From Fluviibacter phosphoraccumulans (lineage in GTDB: Bacteria > Pseudomonadota > Gammaproteobacteria > Burkholderiales > Rhodocyclaceae), in assembly GCF_016110345.1 (NCBI RefSeq), contig NZ_AP019011.1, forward strand, positions 1,240,001 to 1,304,000: a stretch of DNA of 64,000 bases, read 5' to 3'. The notes beneath the pieces were generated by a model. That model was not told where the DNA came from, did not search any database, and saw nothing but the letters and a program-made list of their open reading frames with translations. A program made the position numbers and the translations under genes. Below, one piece after another: positions 24,912-35,974 of the stretch (position 1 is its first letter; each line of letters starts with the position of its first letter).

Positions 24912-24948
24912 AAATAAAAACGCCCCACCGGTTTACCCAAGTGAGGCG
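24912..24948 (-). terminator. Rho-independent terminator after ccoP
   Basis: On the minus strand CGCCTCAC / GTGGGGCG with a 12-base loop is followed by TTTTTATTT. It closes the ccoNOQP transcript before ccoG. Confidence 0.82.
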
Positions 24949-24966
24949 CTGATTCAAAAGCGCAAG

Positions 24967-25866
24967 TTACTTAGCAGCCGGCTTTTGCGAAAGGCTGTAA
25001 ACATAGGCAGACAGCAGCTTCAGCTTGCCTTCGTTCAGACGATCACCAAATGCGGGCATCATGTTCTGACGACCGTTAGTAATTGTTTCGGCAATGGTCT
25101 TCTCGGAGCTGCCGTACAACCAGACGTTATCAGTCAGGTTCGGTGCACCAATCGCTTGATTGCCCTTGCCATCTGGACCATGACAACCTGCACAACCCGA
25201 AGAGGCAAACAGTTCCTTACCCTTGGCGGCACGCAGCGAATCATTGGCCAGACCCGACAACGAACGTACATAGTTGGCCAGATCCTTGATCGACTCTTCG
25301 CCCAGGTGTGCGTGTGGCGGCATCATACCGTTACGACCTTGGGTGATCGTTTGCAGGATCGTTTCGGGTTGACCGCCATAAAGCCAATCGCCATCCGTCA
25401 AATTCGGGAAGCCCTTGGCGCCACGCGCATCCGAACCGTGACACTGGTAACAGTAGGTCAGGTACAAACGCTTACCAACTTCAATGGCTTGTGGATCTTG
25501 TGCCAGGTCTTGAACAGGAGTCTGCGCATACTTGGCAAACAACGGACCGTACTGCTCATCGGCCTTGTTGATTTCTTTCTGCCACTGACCTGTCGATGAC
25601 CAATCCAGCATGCCTTTGTTGTTACCAAGTGCTGGGTACAAAAACACATAAGCCAGTGCAAAAATAACGGTGATCCAGAACAGATACATCCACCACTTAG
25701 GTAATGGATTGTTGTATTCCTCAAGACCATCCCAAGCATGGCCAGTCGTTTCTACTTTGCCCTTCGGCAATTTGATACGGCTCTGGTTCCAGAGAATGAA
25801 ACCGCAGCCGATGATGCTGGCCAGCACCACGATCGTGACGATTATCGACGCTACACTAGTTAACAT
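24967..25866 (-). CDS. ccoP: cbb3 oxidase diheme subunit CcoP
   Basis: Membrane-anchored diheme cytochrome c that feeds electrons to CcoN. Its 299 residues begin with two membrane helices; a conserved HAWDGLEEYNNPLPKWW lies between them. The two heme sites are C139-x2-C142-H143 (CYQCH) and C225-x2-C228-H229 (CAGCH), each followed by a Met-bearing segment (GMMPPHAH, NMMPAFG). It is the last gene of ccoNOQP. Confidence 0.97.
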   Translation of the reverse strand: MLTSVASIIVTIVVLASIIGCGFILWNQSRIKLPKGKVETTGHAWDGLEEYNNPLPKWWMYLFWITVIFALAYVFLYPALGNNKGMLDWSSTGQWQKEINKADEQYGPLFAKYAQTPVQDLAQDPQAIEVGKRLYLTYCYQCHGSDARGAKGFPNLTDGDWLYGGQPETILQTITQGRNGMMPPHAHLGEESIKDLANYVRSLSGLANDSLRAAKGKELFASSGCAGCHGPDGKGNQAIGAPNLTDNVWLYGSSEKTIAETITNGRQNMMPAFGDRLNEGKLKLLSAYVYSLSQKPAAK

Positions 25867-25899
25867 GATGATTCTTCCGTAAGTTCGTAACGGGTTGGA

Positions 25900-26079
25900 T
25901 TACTTCAGACCTGCTTCGCGGGCCTCGTCCTGCTTGGCCTGCTCCAGGGTTTCAAACGGAATTCGCGAAGCCACATCGAAATCAGGCTTGGATTTCCGGC
26001 TGAAAGCCCAGATGACTATGGCCACGAAGGCGATGAAAGACACCACCGTGACCACAATGCGAAGGTCGTTCTGATCCAT
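25900..26079 (-). CDS. ccoQ: cbb3 oxidase subunit CcoQ
   Basis: A 59-residue protein with one membrane helix (about residues 8–26, ending IVIWAFSRKSK) and a charged tail, FDVASRIPFETLEQAK, as in CcoQ/FixQ. It lies between ccoO (2-base gap) and ccoP on the same strand. CcoQ stabilises the complex; the assignment rests on position, size and the tail sequence. Confidence 0.92.
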   Translation of the reverse strand: MDQNDLRIVVTVVSFIAFVAIVIWAFSRKSKPDFDVASRIPFETLEQAKQDEAREAGLK

Positions 26080-26081
26080 TT

Positions 26082-26735
26082 TTACTGAGCCGCAGCAGGG
26101 GCTGACGTTGCAGCTGCCGTATTCGGCAACAGCGTACCCAGACCTTGCAGGTAAGCAACCAGTACATCCATTTCGGTCTTGTCACCGATGGCTTCCTTGG
26201 CACCGGCGATATCTTCGTCAGTGTAAGGAACGCCGACGCGGCGCAGAGCAACCATCTTGGCATCCACGTCCGAGCCAACCGTCGCCGAAGCTTTGGTCGC
26301 CAGCAGATGCGGATATGCAGGCATGTTCGACTCAGGCACCACATCCCGCGGATTGTTCAGGTGCGTAACATGCCACGTGTCCGAGTAACGATTGCCAACA
26401 CGTGCCAGATCTGGACCGGTGCGCTTCGAACCCCACTGGAAGGGGTGATCGTAGACTGACTCACCACCCACCGAGTAGTGACCGTAACGCTCAGTTTCTG
26501 CGCGGAACGGACGAATCATCTGCGAGTGACAGTTGTAGCAACCTTCGCGCAGGTAAATGTCGCGGCCGACCAGACGCACGGCATCATAAGGCTTGAGGCC
26601 TTCGATGGGGGTCGTGGTCGACTGCTGCCAGAACAAAGGAATAATCTCGATTGCACCCCCGACCAGAACGGTCAGGAATGTCAGCACAATCAGCAACCCT
26701 ACTTTGCGCTCAACGAGTTCTTGCGTAAGTTTCAT
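26082..26735 (-). CDS. ccoO: cbb3 oxidase monoheme subunit CcoO
   Basis: Monoheme membrane cytochrome c of cbb3 oxidase, 217 residues. One N-terminal helix anchors it; the heme site is C66-x2-C69-H70 ([14 protein letters not shown]), and the Met ligand is probably in [21 protein letters not shown] and the FQWGSKR block are standard. An alanine-rich tail ends the protein. It lies 26 bases after ccoN. Confidence 0.97.
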   Translation of the reverse strand: MKLTQELVERKVGLLIVLTFLTVLVGGAIEIIPLFWQQSTTTPIEGLKPYDAVRLVGRDIYLREGCYNCHSQMIRPFRAETERYGHYSVGGESVYDHPFQWGSKRTGPDLARVGNRYSDTWHVTHLNNPRDVVPESNMPAYPHLLATKASATVGSDVDAKMVALRRVGVPYTDEDIAGAKEAIGDKTEMDVLVAYLQGLGTLLPNTAAATSAPAAAQ

Positions 26736-26761
26736 CGTAACTATCTCCGAATCAGTTGAGC

Positions 26762-28201
26762 TTAGTGGTGGGCCGGGGCCGGAACGGCAGCGTCATTCAC
26801 CATACGGGCACCTTGCATAGTCTTAACAATATTAAAGAGCATGAGCACCATACCACCCAAGAACAAAACACCACCTAGCACACGAATTGCCCAGAATGGG
26901 TAGCTGGCCTTAACGCTTTCAATAAAGCTGTAGGTCAGCGTACCGTCGGCATTCACTGCACGCCACATCAGACCCTGCATCACACCCGAGATCCACATCG
27001 AAGCGATGTACAGAACCACACCAATCGTTGCAATCCAGAAGTGGGTCGTTACCAGCTTGGTACTCCACATTTCCTGTTTGTCAACCAGCTTAGGAATCAG
27101 GAAGTAGATCGAACCGATCGACACCATGGCAACCCAACCCAGGGCGCCCGAGTGCACGTGACCAACTGTCCAGTCAGTGTAGTGCGACAATGCATTCACT
27201 GTCTTGATGGCCATCATCGGGCCTTCAAACGTCGACATACCGTAGAACGACAGCGAGGTGATCAGGAACTTCAGGATTGGATCATCACGCAGCTTATGCC
27301 AGGCACCCGACAGGGTCATGATGCCGTTGATCATGCCGCCCCACGATGGTGCCAACAGGATCAGCGAGAAAACCATACCAACCGACTGAGTCCAGTCTGG
27401 CAGCGCTGTGTAGTGCAGGTGGTGAGGACCCGCCCACATGTACGTAAAGATCAGTGCCCAGAAGTGAACGACTGACAGACGATAGGAGTAAACCGGACGA
27501 CCTGCTTGCTTAGGCACAAAGTAGTACACCATGCCCAGGAAGCCAGCTGTCAGGAAGAAGCCCACCGCGTTGTGACCGTACCACCACTGAACCATCGCAT
27601 CCTGTGCACCGTAGTAAGCCGAGTACGACTTCATACCGAACAGGCTCACCGGAATTTCTGCGCTGTTAACAATGTGCAACAGAGCTACAGCAATAATGAA
27701 GGCACCGTAGAACCAGTTAGCCACATAGATATGTGAAACCTTACGCTTGGCGATCGTTCCGAAAAACACAACGGCGTATGCAACCCACACTACAGCAATC
27801 AGGATATCAATTGGCCATTCCAGCTCGGCATATTCCTTTGCCGATGTGTAGCCGAGTGGAAGAGTAATCGCAGCAAGTACGATAACCAGATTCCAACCCC
27901 AGAATGTAAAAGCTGCAAGTTTGTCGCAGAAAATTCGCGTGTAGCAGGTGCGCTGGACAACGTAGTAGGATGTTGCAAACAATGCAGATCCACCAAATGC
28001 AAAAATCACGGCATTGGTATGCAATGGGCGCAAACGACCAAAAGTTAGGTAGGGGGCAATGTTGAGCTCTGGCCAGACAAGCTGGGCAGCAACCAACACA
28101 CCCACCAGCATGCCGACGATCCCCCAGATCACCGCCATTACGGCAAATTGCCGAACAATCTTGTAATTGTATACAGATTGTGTATCCGACATTACAGACA
28201 T
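26762..28201 (-). CDS. ccoN: cbb3 oxidase catalytic subunit CcoN
   Basis: Heme-copper oxygen-reducing subunit, 479 residues from the ATG at 28201, chosen for its AGAGGT ribosome site; the frame extends to 28243 but without support. Twelve membrane helices; metal ligands lie in [46 protein letters not shown] and [17 protein letters not shown]. This subunit gives high oxygen affinity. An FNR box sits about 90 bases upstream. Confidence 0.97.
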   Translation of the reverse strand: MSVMSDTQSVYNYKIVRQFAVMAVIWGIVGMLVGVLVAAQLVWPELNIAPYLTFGRLRPLHTNAVIFAFGGSALFATSYYVVQRTCYTRIFCDKLAAFTFWGWNLVIVLAAITLPLGYTSAKEYAELEWPIDILIAVVWVAYAVVFFGTIAKRKVSHIYVANWFYGAFIIAVALLHIVNSAEIPVSLFGMKSYSAYYGAQDAMVQWWYGHNAVGFFLTAGFLGMVYYFVPKQAGRPVYSYRLSVVHFWALIFTYMWAGPHHLHYTALPDWTQSVGMVFSLILLAPSWGGMINGIMTLSGAWHKLRDDPILKFLITSLSFYGMSTFEGPMMAIKTVNALSHYTDWTVGHVHSGALGWVAMVSIGSIYFLIPKLVDKQEMWSTKLVTTHFWIATIGVVLYIASMWISGVMQGLMWRAVNADGTLTYSFIESVKASYPFWAIRVLGGVLFLGGMVLMLFNIVKTMQGARMVNDAAVPAPAHH

Positions 28202-28291
28202 TGGACGCACCTCTTTAATTGAACAAACAGTGACATTTTGCACGCAATGCGTGCCTTAACAAAGGCTTAATTCTAACTGAATAACAGTTCT

Positions 28292-28305
28292 TTGACCTAG
28301 ATCAA
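28292..28305 (-). promoter_or_regulatory. FNR box of the ccoNOQP promoter
   Basis: TTGACCTAGATCAA differs from the consensus TTGAT-N4-ATCAA by one base. It lies about 90 bases upstream of the ccoN start, near a TAGAAT -10-like hexamer, though the distance between the two is about six bases short of the classic class II spacing. An FNR homologue with all cluster cysteines is encoded in the same window. Confidence 0.75.
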
Positions 28306-28343
28306 ATTCTCAAAAAAACTCGAACCAGCCCCTGTTTTCGGGC

Positions 28344-28376
28344 AAAAAAAAGGTGCACTGCCTTAGCAATGCACCC
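28344..28376 (-). terminator. Rho-independent terminator after ccoS
   Basis: The minus strand has GGTGCA-x-TGC / GCA-x-TGCACC with a 4-base loop followed by TTTTTTTT. It ends the ribF...ccoI-ccoS run. Confidence 0.85.
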
Positions 28377-28549
28377 CAACCCCAACAGAGAAGTAAGGTC
28401 TGGGCCGAAGCCCGAACAACCCCACAGCGCGTAGTATCTTCTGAATCAGATGTCTGATACAAGAGTTAAATCGCAAAAGTGCGTGCCATGCACTGGCTAT
28501 TTCACCATTCATTGACAATAATCAATTTTAGCTGCGGCGCAGCATGCGT

Positions 28550-28747
28550 TTAATCAGGCAAGCGGTCTTTGTGCACAGCTTCTTCTTTGCGGCCTGACGC
28601 TTTGGTCGCATCGCGATCCATAATAATTCGGTGCGCGGGACCCTCAAGGTCATCAAACTGTCCTGATCGTACGGACCACCAGAATAGCCCTGCAATGACG
28701 AATACCAGGATCACTGAGACCGGAATGAGCAAATAAAGAGATTCCAT
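28550..28747 (-). CDS. ccoS: cbb3 oxidase maturation protein CcoS
   Basis: A 65-residue single-helix protein; MESLYLLIPVSVILVFVIAG followed by LFWWSVRSGQFDDLEGPAHRI is the CcoS signature (W-x4-GQFDDLEGP). It is needed for cofactor insertion into cbb3 oxidase. The ATG at 28747 is chosen because the conserved region begins there; the longer frame overlaps ccoI. It follows ccoI by 26 bases. Confidence 0.94.
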   Translation of the reverse strand: MESLYLLIPVSVILVFVIAGLFWWSVRSGQFDDLEGPAHRIIMDRDATKASGRKEEAVHKDRLPD

Positions 28748-28773
28748 AGCGTCTATTCTGCCCCAAGCGGCTA

Positions 28774-31236
28774 CTAATCGCGAATTTTCACCCGCTGCAG
28801 CCGCAGCGAATTTAAAACCACCCACAACGAGCTAAAGGACATGCCAACCCCGGCCAACCAGGGCGTTAGAAAGCCACACATCGCAACCGGCAGGGCAATC
28901 GCGTTATAAATGATGGCCCACCAGAGATTCTCACGGATGGTTTTACGGGCCGAACGCGCCAGTCGGATCGCAGCAGGCAGCACTTGTAGATGTTGCCCAA
29001 GCAGAATGCAGTCAGCCTGAGTACGGGCAAGTTCGGTGCCCTCCCCCATGGCGACTGAGACCTGTGCATGGGCCAGTACAGGTGCATCGTTGATGCCATC
29101 GCCCACCATGCATACAACCCGCCCAGCCGCCTGCAGTGCCGCAACGCGTGCAAGCTTGGTCTGTGGCGTTTCACGCCCCGCTGCATCCGAGATGCCCAAT
29201 TGCCGAGCAATGGCCTGGGCAACCAGCGGGTCATCTCCGGATAGCAAAGATACCGAGCATCCCAGCGCCTTGAGCACATTGATGGCCGCAAACGCATCGG
29301 GCCGCAACGCATCAGAAATATCGAATCGCGCCAGCCAGCTACCCGGTTGCCCCAGGAATAGCGTCGTGGCCACGGATGAGGTCTCGACATGATCGGGCAA
29401 GGGGACGTCTCCCACGAGCTTCGCTACATAGTCCAGGTGGCCGATACGCAAACGCCGCCCGTCAATGGTGGCTTCGATCCCACCACCTGTTTCATGGCTT
29501 TCATCGCTGACTGTTAGACGTGACAGGTCACAAGAGCGCACAAGGGCTTGCGCCAAGGGGTGTGAGGAAGTCTGCTCCAGACTTGCAGCCAACTGTAGGC
29601 AAAGCGATTCATCCAGCGCTGCCAAAGCCACGATACGCTCCAACTTCATGACGCCGGTGGTCAGGGTGCCTGTTTTATCGAACACAACATCAGTGACTTG
29701 CGCCAGCGTTTCAACCGCGTGCCCACGTGTGACCAACAGTCCCTCACGGGCCAGCCTACCCGTAGCAATCGTCAAGGCGACTGGTGTTGCCAAAGACAGC
29801 GCACAGGGGCAACTCACCACCAACACCGCGACAGTGACCGGCAAAGCCCGCACCGGGTCGAGCCACCACCAAACTGCAGCGGTCACGGCTGCCAGCAATA
29901 ACAATCCCCATAAAAACCAGGAAGCCACCCGGTCGGCCGTAGTCACCGCCACCGGTTTTTCTAACGCACCCCGTTCCATCAGCTTGAGAATGGCTGACAA
30001 ACGCGTCTCGTCGCCAACCTGCTCGACGCGTACCGTAATCGGACTCTCTATATTCAAAGAGCCGCCGGTTACCAAAGATCCCGCTGCTTTAGTGACTGGC
30101 ACACTTTCACCGGTCAGCAAGGACTCATCGATACTGGTCTGCCCAGCGATCACACATCCATCGGCTGGCACCTGCGTCCCCGGTTTGACCAGCACCCGAT
30201 CCCCCACACGCAGTGCTGTGACCAGAATCCGCTCGGTCGCCTCATCGGCGTTATCGGCCAACAGTCGATCCGCAAACGCCGGGGCCAGGCGACCCAATTC
30301 TTCTGTCGCGCGCAACGCCTTCTGTCGCGCTAGCAATTCCAGATAACGACCGCCTAAAAGGAAAAAGACAAACATGTTGATGGAGTCGTAATACACGTGC
30401 CCCTGATTCACCACCGTCGCCCACAAACTGGCGACAAAAGCAGCACCGATGCCTAAGGCCACCGGGGTATCCATCCCCACCCGGCGCAGCTTGATATCAC
30501 GCCAGGCATTGCGGAAAAAAGGACCACAGGCATAGAGAATGACTGGTAGCGTCAGCATCAAGCTGGACCAGCGTAGCAGCACTTCCACATCCGGCGTCAG
30601 TTCACCATCGCTCGCCACATAGGTGGGGTAGGCATACATCATCACCTGCATCATGCCCAGGCCCGACACTGCCAGGCGCCAGAGCATTGCGCGCCGTTCT
30701 TTCTGGGCAACCGCTTCCTGTCGCGCCGGGTCAAAAGGATGCGCCCGGTAGCCGATATCAGCAATCGCTTTCAGAATCTGCGACAAAGCAACCCGGCGAT
30801 TATCCCAACGCACACGAGCACGGCGCGTGGTGTAATTCACCTCGACCGCCAACACCCCGGGTACCTGTGCCACATGTTGTTCGTTTAACCAGACGCACGC
30901 TGCACAGGTAATACCCTCCAGCACCAGCGAGGCTTCTTGTTCATGTTCATTCAGGGCCTTGACAAAGGCTTTCTGAAATTCAGCCTGGTCATAAAGCGCC
31001 AGCGAATCCAGAATCTCTGGCCGTGCCTGACGGGGCGACTCGGGCATGGCATCCCGGTTCTGGTAATACGCTTCAAGACCATTCGCCACAATCGCCTTAG
31101 CGACGGCGCGACAGCCTTCGCAGCACATCGCTCGTGACTGCGCGCCGATCACCACATCCAGTTTAATGCCGTCCGGGATCGGTAATCCGCAGTGATAACA
31201 AGGTGCGCCGGAGGCAGGTTCAGGCAAGGCGGTCAT
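28774..31236 (-). CDS. ccoI: cbb3-linked copper P1B ATPase CcoI/FixI
   Basis: Copper-transporting ATPase of the CcoI (CopA2/FixI) type, supplying copper to cbb3 oxidase; 820 residues. The N-terminus has the metal-binding CYHCGLPIPDG and MCCEGC segment typical of this branch, then an HMA domain with CAACVW. Further: CPCALSLATP, DKTGTLT, SSHPLAQAL, GDGINDAPVL, and the C-terminal FSSLWVVLNSLRLQ. It starts 9 bases after ispH, so it appears to be the tail of the ileS operon, and is followed by ccoS. Confidence 0.95.
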   Translation of the reverse strand: MTALPEPASGAPCYHCGLPIPDGIKLDVVIGAQSRAMCCEGCRAVAKAIVANGLEAYYQNRDAMPESPRQARPEILDSLALYDQAEFQKAFVKALNEHEQEASLVLEGITCAACVWLNEQHVAQVPGVLAVEVNYTTRRARVRWDNRRVALSQILKAIADIGYRAHPFDPARQEAVAQKERRAMLWRLAVSGLGMMQVMMYAYPTYVASDGELTPDVEVLLRWSSLMLTLPVILYACGPFFRNAWRDIKLRRVGMDTPVALGIGAAFVASLWATVVNQGHVYYDSINMFVFFLLGGRYLELLARQKALRATEELGRLAPAFADRLLADNADEATERILVTALRVGDRVLVKPGTQVPADGCVIAGQTSIDESLLTGESVPVTKAAGSLVTGGSLNIESPITVRVEQVGDETRLSAILKLMERGALEKPVAVTTADRVASWFLWGLLLLAAVTAAVWWWLDPVRALPVTVAVLVVSCPCALSLATPVALTIATGRLAREGLLVTRGHAVETLAQVTDVVFDKTGTLTTGVMKLERIVALAALDESLCLQLAASLEQTSSHPLAQALVRSCDLSRLTVSDESHETGGGIEATIDGRRLRIGHLDYVAKLVGDVPLPDHVETSSVATTLFLGQPGSWLARFDISDALRPDAFAAINVLKALGCSVSLLSGDDPLVAQAIARQLGISDAAGRETPQTKLARVAALQAAGRVVCMVGDGINDAPVLAHAQVSVAMGEGTELARTQADCILLGQHLQVLPAAIRLARSARKTIRENLWWAIIYNAIALPVAMCGFLTPWLAGVGMSFSSLWVVLNSLRLQRVKIRD

Positions 31237-31245
31237 CTGTACTGT

Positions 31246-32187
31246 TTAGCGCAAACCGCTCGGCAATGGGAATTTAACATCTTCGATCACGCCTTGGAGA
31301 TTCTCAACGCTGCTGGCGCCCAGCGCATGCAATCGTGCAATCACTTCTTCCACCAGCACTTCCGGCGCAGACGCACCGGCCGTTACCCCAATACGCGGCG
31401 CCCCTGCCAACCACGAAGCGTCGATGTGTTCAGCACGATCGATCAGGTACGCTTTACGTCCGAGCAGTTCCGCTAATTCACGCAAGCGATTGGAGTTAGA
31501 GCTGCTCACTGAGCCGACCACCAATACCAACTCACAGTTCTGCGCCAGTTCACGCACGGCATCCTGGCGATTTTGGGTGGCATAACAGATGTCGTCTTTT
31601 TTCGGGCCAACAATTTCCGGGAAGCGTTCACGCAGCGCCGCCACAATCACGGCGGCATCATCGACAGACAGCGTGGTCTGGGTCACATACGCCAGGCGCT
31701 TCGGGTCTTGGACCTGTAGGGTCGCGATATCCTGTACCGACTCAACGAGATACATGCCATCGGGTGATTGGCCCATGGTGCCTTCGACTTCCGGATGACC
31801 TTTATGACCAATCATGATGATTTCGCGCTGCTCGGCACGCATGCGTGAGACTTCCACATGCACTTTAGTAACCAGCGGACAAGTCGCATCAAAGATACGG
31901 AGGCCACGCGCCGCAGCCTCATCGCGTACCGCTTTCGGCACGCCATGCGCACTGAAAATCAAGGTGGCGCCGGCCGGCACATCGGATAGCGCTTCGATAA
32001 AGACGGCACCGCGTGCACGCAGGCTTTCCACCACAAACTTGTTATGGACGACTTCGTGACGCACATAAATCGGCGCACCGAACTGTTCCAATGCCCGCTC
32101 GACAATAGCAATTGCGCGCTCCACCCCGGCGCAGAAACCACGCGGATTGGCCAGAACAATCGGCATCGTTTTGGTTGTAACGCTCAT
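31246..32187 (-). CDS. ispH: 4-hydroxy-3-methylbut-2-enyl diphosphate reductase
   Basis: Last enzyme of the MEP isoprenoid pathway, holding an iron-sulfur cluster; gives IPP and DMAPP. It has 313 residues. The cluster cysteines lie in [13 protein letters not shown] (C19), [11 protein letters not shown] and [21 protein letters not shown] is the substrate-binding block. It overlaps fkpB by four bases (ATGA). The arrangement ileS–lspA–fkpB–ispH is conserved in proteobacteria. Confidence 0.97.
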   Translation of the reverse strand: MSVTTKTMPIVLANPRGFCAGVERAIAIVERALEQFGAPIYVRHEVVHNKFVVESLRARGAVFIEALSDVPAGATLIFSAHGVPKAVRDEAAARGLRIFDATCPLVTKVHVEVSRMRAEQREIIMIGHKGHPEVEGTMGQSPDGMYLVESVQDIATLQVQDPKRLAYVTQTTLSVDDAAVIVAALRERFPEIVGPKKDDICYATQNRQDAVRELAQNCELVLVVGSVSSSNSNRLRELAELLGRKAYLIDRAEHIDASWLAGAPRIGVTAGASAPEVLVEEVIARLHALGASSVENLQGVIEDVKFPLPSGLR

Positions 32188-32624
32188 AGCAATCCGATAA
32201 TTTGTACTTCAAAGCGCAGGCTTTTGCCGGCCAACGGATGGTTAAAATCCATCAGCGCATGCGTGGCGTCAATCTCTCGGACAAAGCCGGCAAACTCGGC
32301 ACCTTCCGGCGACGTGAACTCGATCAACGTGTTTTCTTGCAGATCCTGATCAACCGGTATGGCACTGCGTGCAATGCGCTGTACCAAGACCGGGTTATGC
32401 TGGCCAAAACCGGCTTCGGCCGGCACTTCGAAAATGGCATGTTCCCCAGGGATCAGACCAACCAGGCACGCTTCAAGATTTTCGTTTAACTCGCCATTAC
32501 CCATTTGAATCGTTGCCGGCCCCAGATCAAAGGTGCTCACCACCTCTTCACCATCTTGCGTGGTCAAACGGTAATGCAATGTCAAAAAGCTATCTGCCTG
32601 AATCTGGGGTTTGGTTTCTTGCAC
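32184..32624 (-). CDS. fkpB: FKBP-type peptidyl-prolyl isomerase (SlpA)
   Basis: A 146-residue FKBP of the SlyD-like class, with an IF-type insertion. Landmarks: [38 protein letters not shown] and [17 protein letters not shown]. It lacks the His-rich tail of SlyD, matching FkpB/SlpA. It is located between lspA (21-base gap) and ispH (overlap), as in other proteobacteria. Confidence 0.93.
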   Translation of the reverse strand: MQETKPQIQADSFLTLHYRLTTQDGEEVVSTFDLGPATIQMGNGELNENLEACLVGLIPGEHAIFEVPAEAGFGQHNPVLVQRIARSAIPVDQDLQENTLIEFTSPEGAEFAGFVREIDATHALMDFNHPLAGKSLRFEVQIIGLL

Positions 32625-32645
32625 GCTTGGCTCCGCCGTATTTAA

Positions 32646-33128
32646 TTAGTCTTGATTGGACTTGCTCTGACACAAAACATAAAGGACCGCACCGACACAC
32701 ACCGCACTATCCGCCACATTAAAAGCGGGCCAATGCCAGCCCCCTGCATGCACATCGATAAAATCGATCACCATACCCAACCACAAACGATCAACTAGGT
32801 TACCCAATGCCCCGCCCATAATGAGCGCCAGCGCAACGCTGAAACCGGTTCCGGGTTTGGCAGATCGCAATTGCCAGAGTATCCAACCACTAATACTGAG
32901 TGCAATCACACTAAAAAACCAGCGCTGCCATCCGGTGTGATCTGCCAGAAAGCTGAACGCGGCACCCGGGTTAAAGACCAGCACCAGGTTAAAGAACGGG
33001 GTTACGGCCACCGATTCACCCGGCGCAAAATGATTGAATATCCACAGCTTACTCAGCTGATCCAGCACAATGACCGCCAGCGCGACCAGCACACCAAACA
33101 GCAGTGCACCGTTCTGCCGATTACGCAC
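32646..33128 (-). CDS. lspA: Lipoprotein signal peptidase
   Basis: Inner-membrane aspartyl peptidase that removes lipoprotein signal peptides; about 160 residues with four helices. The two catalytic Asp residues lie in [20 protein letters not shown] and [11 protein letters not shown]. The GTG at 33128 overlaps the ileS stop by 8 bases; an alternative ATG at 33149 would overlap further. Part of the ribF–ileS–lspA–fkpB–ispH operon. Confidence 0.94.
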   Translation of the reverse strand: MRNRQNGALLFGVLVALAVIVLDQLSKLWIFNHFAPGESVAVTPFFNLVLVFNPGAAFSFLADHTGWQRWFFSVIALSISGWILWQLRSAKPGTGFSVALALIMGGALGNLVDRLWLGMVIDFIDVHAGGWHWPAFNVADSAVCVGAVLYVLCQSKSNQD

Positions 33129-35967
33129 AGTGACGCACCTCACCGGCACCGTGCACGTTGCTCACGCAACGATCGCACCATCCCGGGTTCTGGGCATTCT
33201 GGCCCACACTGTCGCGCTGGTGCCAGCAGCGTTCACATTTAGCATGCGCACTGGCCGTCACCGCAATTTGCAGGGCAGCACCTTCAGTCACAGTCGCTTG
33301 CGAACTGATAAGCACAAACTTCAAGTCATCGCCCAGGCTGGCCAGTGCCGCCGCATCTTCGGCGGGTGCCACAATGGCAACGTCTGCCTGGAGCGAAGAA
33401 CCGATAACGCCTTCGGTGCGCACGGCTTCCATCGCCTTAGCCACTTCAGCACGCACAGCCCGAATGCGATCCCATTTGGCGCAAAGCGCATCAGCGCCTG
33501 CGACTGCCGGAAGCGCCGTGGCATCGGAGAGCATGATGGACTCTGGCAGCCCTGCTTGTTTTTTTGCAAGCAAAGTCCAGATTTCTTCCGTCGTAAACGA
33601 AAGGATTGGCGCCATCAGACGCAGCATGGTTTGCGTGATCATCCACAGCGCCGTCTGTGCCGAACGACGTGCACGCGAATGAGGCGCTGTCGTATAGAGC
33701 CGGTCTTTCAGCACATCCAGATAGAAGGCACCCAGATCTTCAGAACAGAAGGTTTGCAGGGACTGCACGATGTGATGGAAGTCGTAACGATCGTAATCCG
33801 CCTGAATAGTAGCTTGTAGCGCCCGCAGCATTTCAAGGGCGTACCGGTCAATCTCCAGCATGTCTTCAACCGCCACGCTATCGCTGACCGGATTAAAGTC
33901 ATCGGTATTCGCTAACAGGAAACGCATCGTGTTACGAATACGACGATAGCCTTCAACCACCCGCTTGAGGATTTCGTCGGAAATCGTTAGCTCACCGGAG
34001 TAATCCGTATTGGCGACCCACAGACGCAGAATTTCGGCGCCCATTTTGTCAGCCACTTCTTGTGGGTAAATCACATTCCCCACTGACTTGGACATCTTGC
34101 GGCCTTTGCCATCCACGACAAAGCCGTGGGTCAACAAGCCTTTATAAGGCGCTTTGCCGTCTAAGGCACAACCGGTCAGCAGCGAAGATTGGAACCAGCC
34201 ACGATGCTGGTCAGAACCCTCAAGATAAAGATCAGCCGGCCATTCATGTTCGTTGGCATGCGAACCACGCATGACGTGCCAATGCGTCGTGCCCGAATCA
34301 AACCAGACATCCAGCGTGTCCGACAGCTTGCGGTAATTCTTGGCTTCCTCACCGAGCAACTCAGCCGGGTCCAGCTGGAACCAGGCTTCGATCCCCTGCG
34401 CTTCCACACGACGCGCCACTTCTTCAATGAGTTCTGGCGTCCGCGGATGCAGCGCGTTGGTTTCCTTATTCAGGAAAAACGGAATCGGCACACCCCAGTT
34501 ACGCTGCCGCGAGACACACCAGTCCGGGCGATTACGAATCATCGCTTCCAGACGGGCACGGCCCCAGGCCGGATAAAAGTGGGTGTCGGCCACAGCCACT
34601 TCCGCCAGGTGACGCAGCGTAGAAGCACCCGGCTTCGGTGGCGTATCCATACCGACAAACCATTGTGTCGTTGCCCGGAAAATGATCGGGGTTTTATGGC
34701 GCCAGCAATGCGGGTAGCTGTGATTCAGCTTGATCTCAGCCAGCAGGCGCTGGTTATTGCGCAAGGTTTCCAGAACTTTCGGATTGGCTTCCCAAACGCT
34801 CAAACCAGCCAACGCAGTTTCTGGCAAGGGCAAGGTTTTTTGCAGGAAACGGCCATCGTCGCCCACCGGGTTTTCAACGGGCAGACCGTATTTTTTGCCG
34901 ATATTAAAGTCATCGACACCATGCGCTGGCGCGGTATGCACCATGCCGGTACCGGCATCCGTTGTGACGTGCTCACCACAGATGATGGGCACATCCTTGT
35001 CATAGAAAGGATGTCGCACCAGCACGTGTTCCAGTGCTGCACCCGTACCACGACCGATTACTTGGCCTTCTAGCGCGTAACGCTTGAGCGCATCTTCATA
35101 TAGATCGGCACCCAGAATCAGATTGCCCTTTTCTGTTGCCACCAGCACATACTCAACGGTGGGATGCACGCTGACCGCTTCATTGGCCGGCAGGGTCCAC
35201 GGGGTGGTCGTCCAGATGACGGCAAACGCCGGGCCTTCCAGATGATCCAGACCAAACGCCTTGGCTACCTGGGCGGTGTGGCTTGAATGCACTTCGAAAG
35301 CCACATCAATGGCCGGCGAATTCTTGTCTTCGTATTCCACTTCCGCTTCAGCCAGGGCTGAACGACAGTCCAGACACCAGTTCACCGGCTTCAAACCCAT
35401 GTAGAGATAACCATCGGCCAACATCTTGCCCAAGGCACGAATCTCATTGGCTTCGGCACTGAAGTTCATGGTGAGGTAGGGGTTATCCCAATCACCCAGC
35501 ACGCCCAGCCGAATAAAATCTTTTTTCTGACGCGCCACTTGCTCGGCTGCATAAACGCGACACAGCTTCCGTACTTCGTCGGCCGGCAGGTTACGCCCGT
35601 GCTGTTTTTCAATCTGATGCTCGATCGGCAAGCCATGGCAGTCCCAGCCCGGCACATACTGCGCATCAAAACCGGCAAGCACTTTAGATCGAACAATGAT
35701 GTCTTTAAGAATCTTGTTCACGGCATGGCCGATGTGGATATCGCCATTGGCATACGGCGGACCATCGTGCAGCACAAAACGCGGACGACCTTTGGTGTGC
35801 GCCTGAATCTTCTGGTACAGCCCGTTCTTTTGCCAATCGGCAATCCAGCCCGGCTCACGCTTGGGTAAGTCACCACGCATTGGAAATGCGGTGTCTGGCA
35901 GATTGAGCGTTGCACGCGCCTCTTTGGCTTGATCGTTTTGTGGAGCGTTCTTGGATTGTTCGGTCAT
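33121..35967 (-). CDS. ileS: Isoleucyl-tRNA synthetase
   Basis: Class I aminoacyl-tRNA synthetase, 948 residues from the ATG at 35967 (MTEQSKN; the frame extends to 36021 into ribF). It has the HIGH-type motif [10 protein letters not shown], the editing domain, KMSKS in [10 protein letters not shown], and a C-terminal zinc finger of the eubacterial type (CERCWHQ ... WCDRC). It lies 7 bases downstream of ribF. Confidence 0.97.
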   Translation of the reverse strand: MTEQSKNAPQNDQAKEARATLNLPDTAFPMRGDLPKREPGWIADWQKNGLYQKIQAHTKGRPRFVLHDGPPYANGDIHIGHAVNKILKDIIVRSKVLAGFDAQYVPGWDCHGLPIEHQIEKQHGRNLPADEVRKLCRVYAAEQVARQKKDFIRLGVLGDWDNPYLTMNFSAEANEIRALGKMLADGYLYMGLKPVNWCLDCRSALAEAEVEYEDKNSPAIDVAFEVHSSHTAQVAKAFGLDHLEGPAFAVIWTTTPWTLPANEAVSVHPTVEYVLVATEKGNLILGADLYEDALKRYALEGQVIGRGTGAALEHVLVRHPFYDKDVPIICGEHVTTDAGTGMVHTAPAHGVDDFNIGKKYGLPVENPVGDDGRFLQKTLPLPETALAGLSVWEANPKVLETLRNNQRLLAEIKLNHSYPHCWRHKTPIIFRATTQWFVGMDTPPKPGASTLRHLAEVAVADTHFYPAWGRARLEAMIRNRPDWCVSRQRNWGVPIPFFLNKETNALHPRTPELIEEVARRVEAQGIEAWFQLDPAELLGEEAKNYRKLSDTLDVWFDSGTTHWHVMRGSHANEHEWPADLYLEGSDQHRGWFQSSLLTGCALDGKAPYKGLLTHGFVVDGKGRKMSKSVGNVIYPQEVADKMGAEILRLWVANTDYSGELTISDEILKRVVEGYRRIRNTMRFLLANTDDFNPVSDSVAVEDMLEIDRYALEMLRALQATIQADYDRYDFHHIVQSLQTFCSEDLGAFYLDVLKDRLYTTAPHSRARRSAQTALWMITQTMLRLMAPILSFTTEEIWTLLAKKQAGLPESIMLSDATALPAVAGADALCAKWDRIRAVRAEVAKAMEAVRTEGVIGSSLQADVAIVAPAEDAAALASLGDDLKFVLISSQATVTEGAALQIAVTASAHAKCERCWHQRDSVGQNAQNPGWCDRCVSNVHGAGEVRHCA

Positions 35968-35974
35968 GGGCTTA

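Larger units (their letters stand above)
28202..28549. other. Intergenic region between ccoS and ccoN
   Basis: A 348-base gap. It holds, from right to left on the minus strand, the ccoI–ccoS terminator (28344–28376), the FNR box (28292–28305), a TAGAAT -10-like element (28270–28275), and the ccoN ribosome site. I see no gene or RNA in the remaining part (28377–28549). Confidence 0.7.

Noticed and set aside
24985..25599. Plus-strand open frame (204 codons) opposite ccoP
   Set aside because: Complement of the heme-binding coding region; unlikely composition and no start signals.
29465..30346. Long plus-strand open frame (293 codons) opposite ccoI
   Set aside because: Lies wholly inside ccoI, is rich in Ser/Arg/Thr, has no domain or ribosome site; a shadow of the high-G+C coding strand.
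34189..35073. Plus-strand open frame (294 codons) opposite ileS
   Set aside because: Antisense to the conserved core of ileS, no recognisable motif, composition of a shadow frame.
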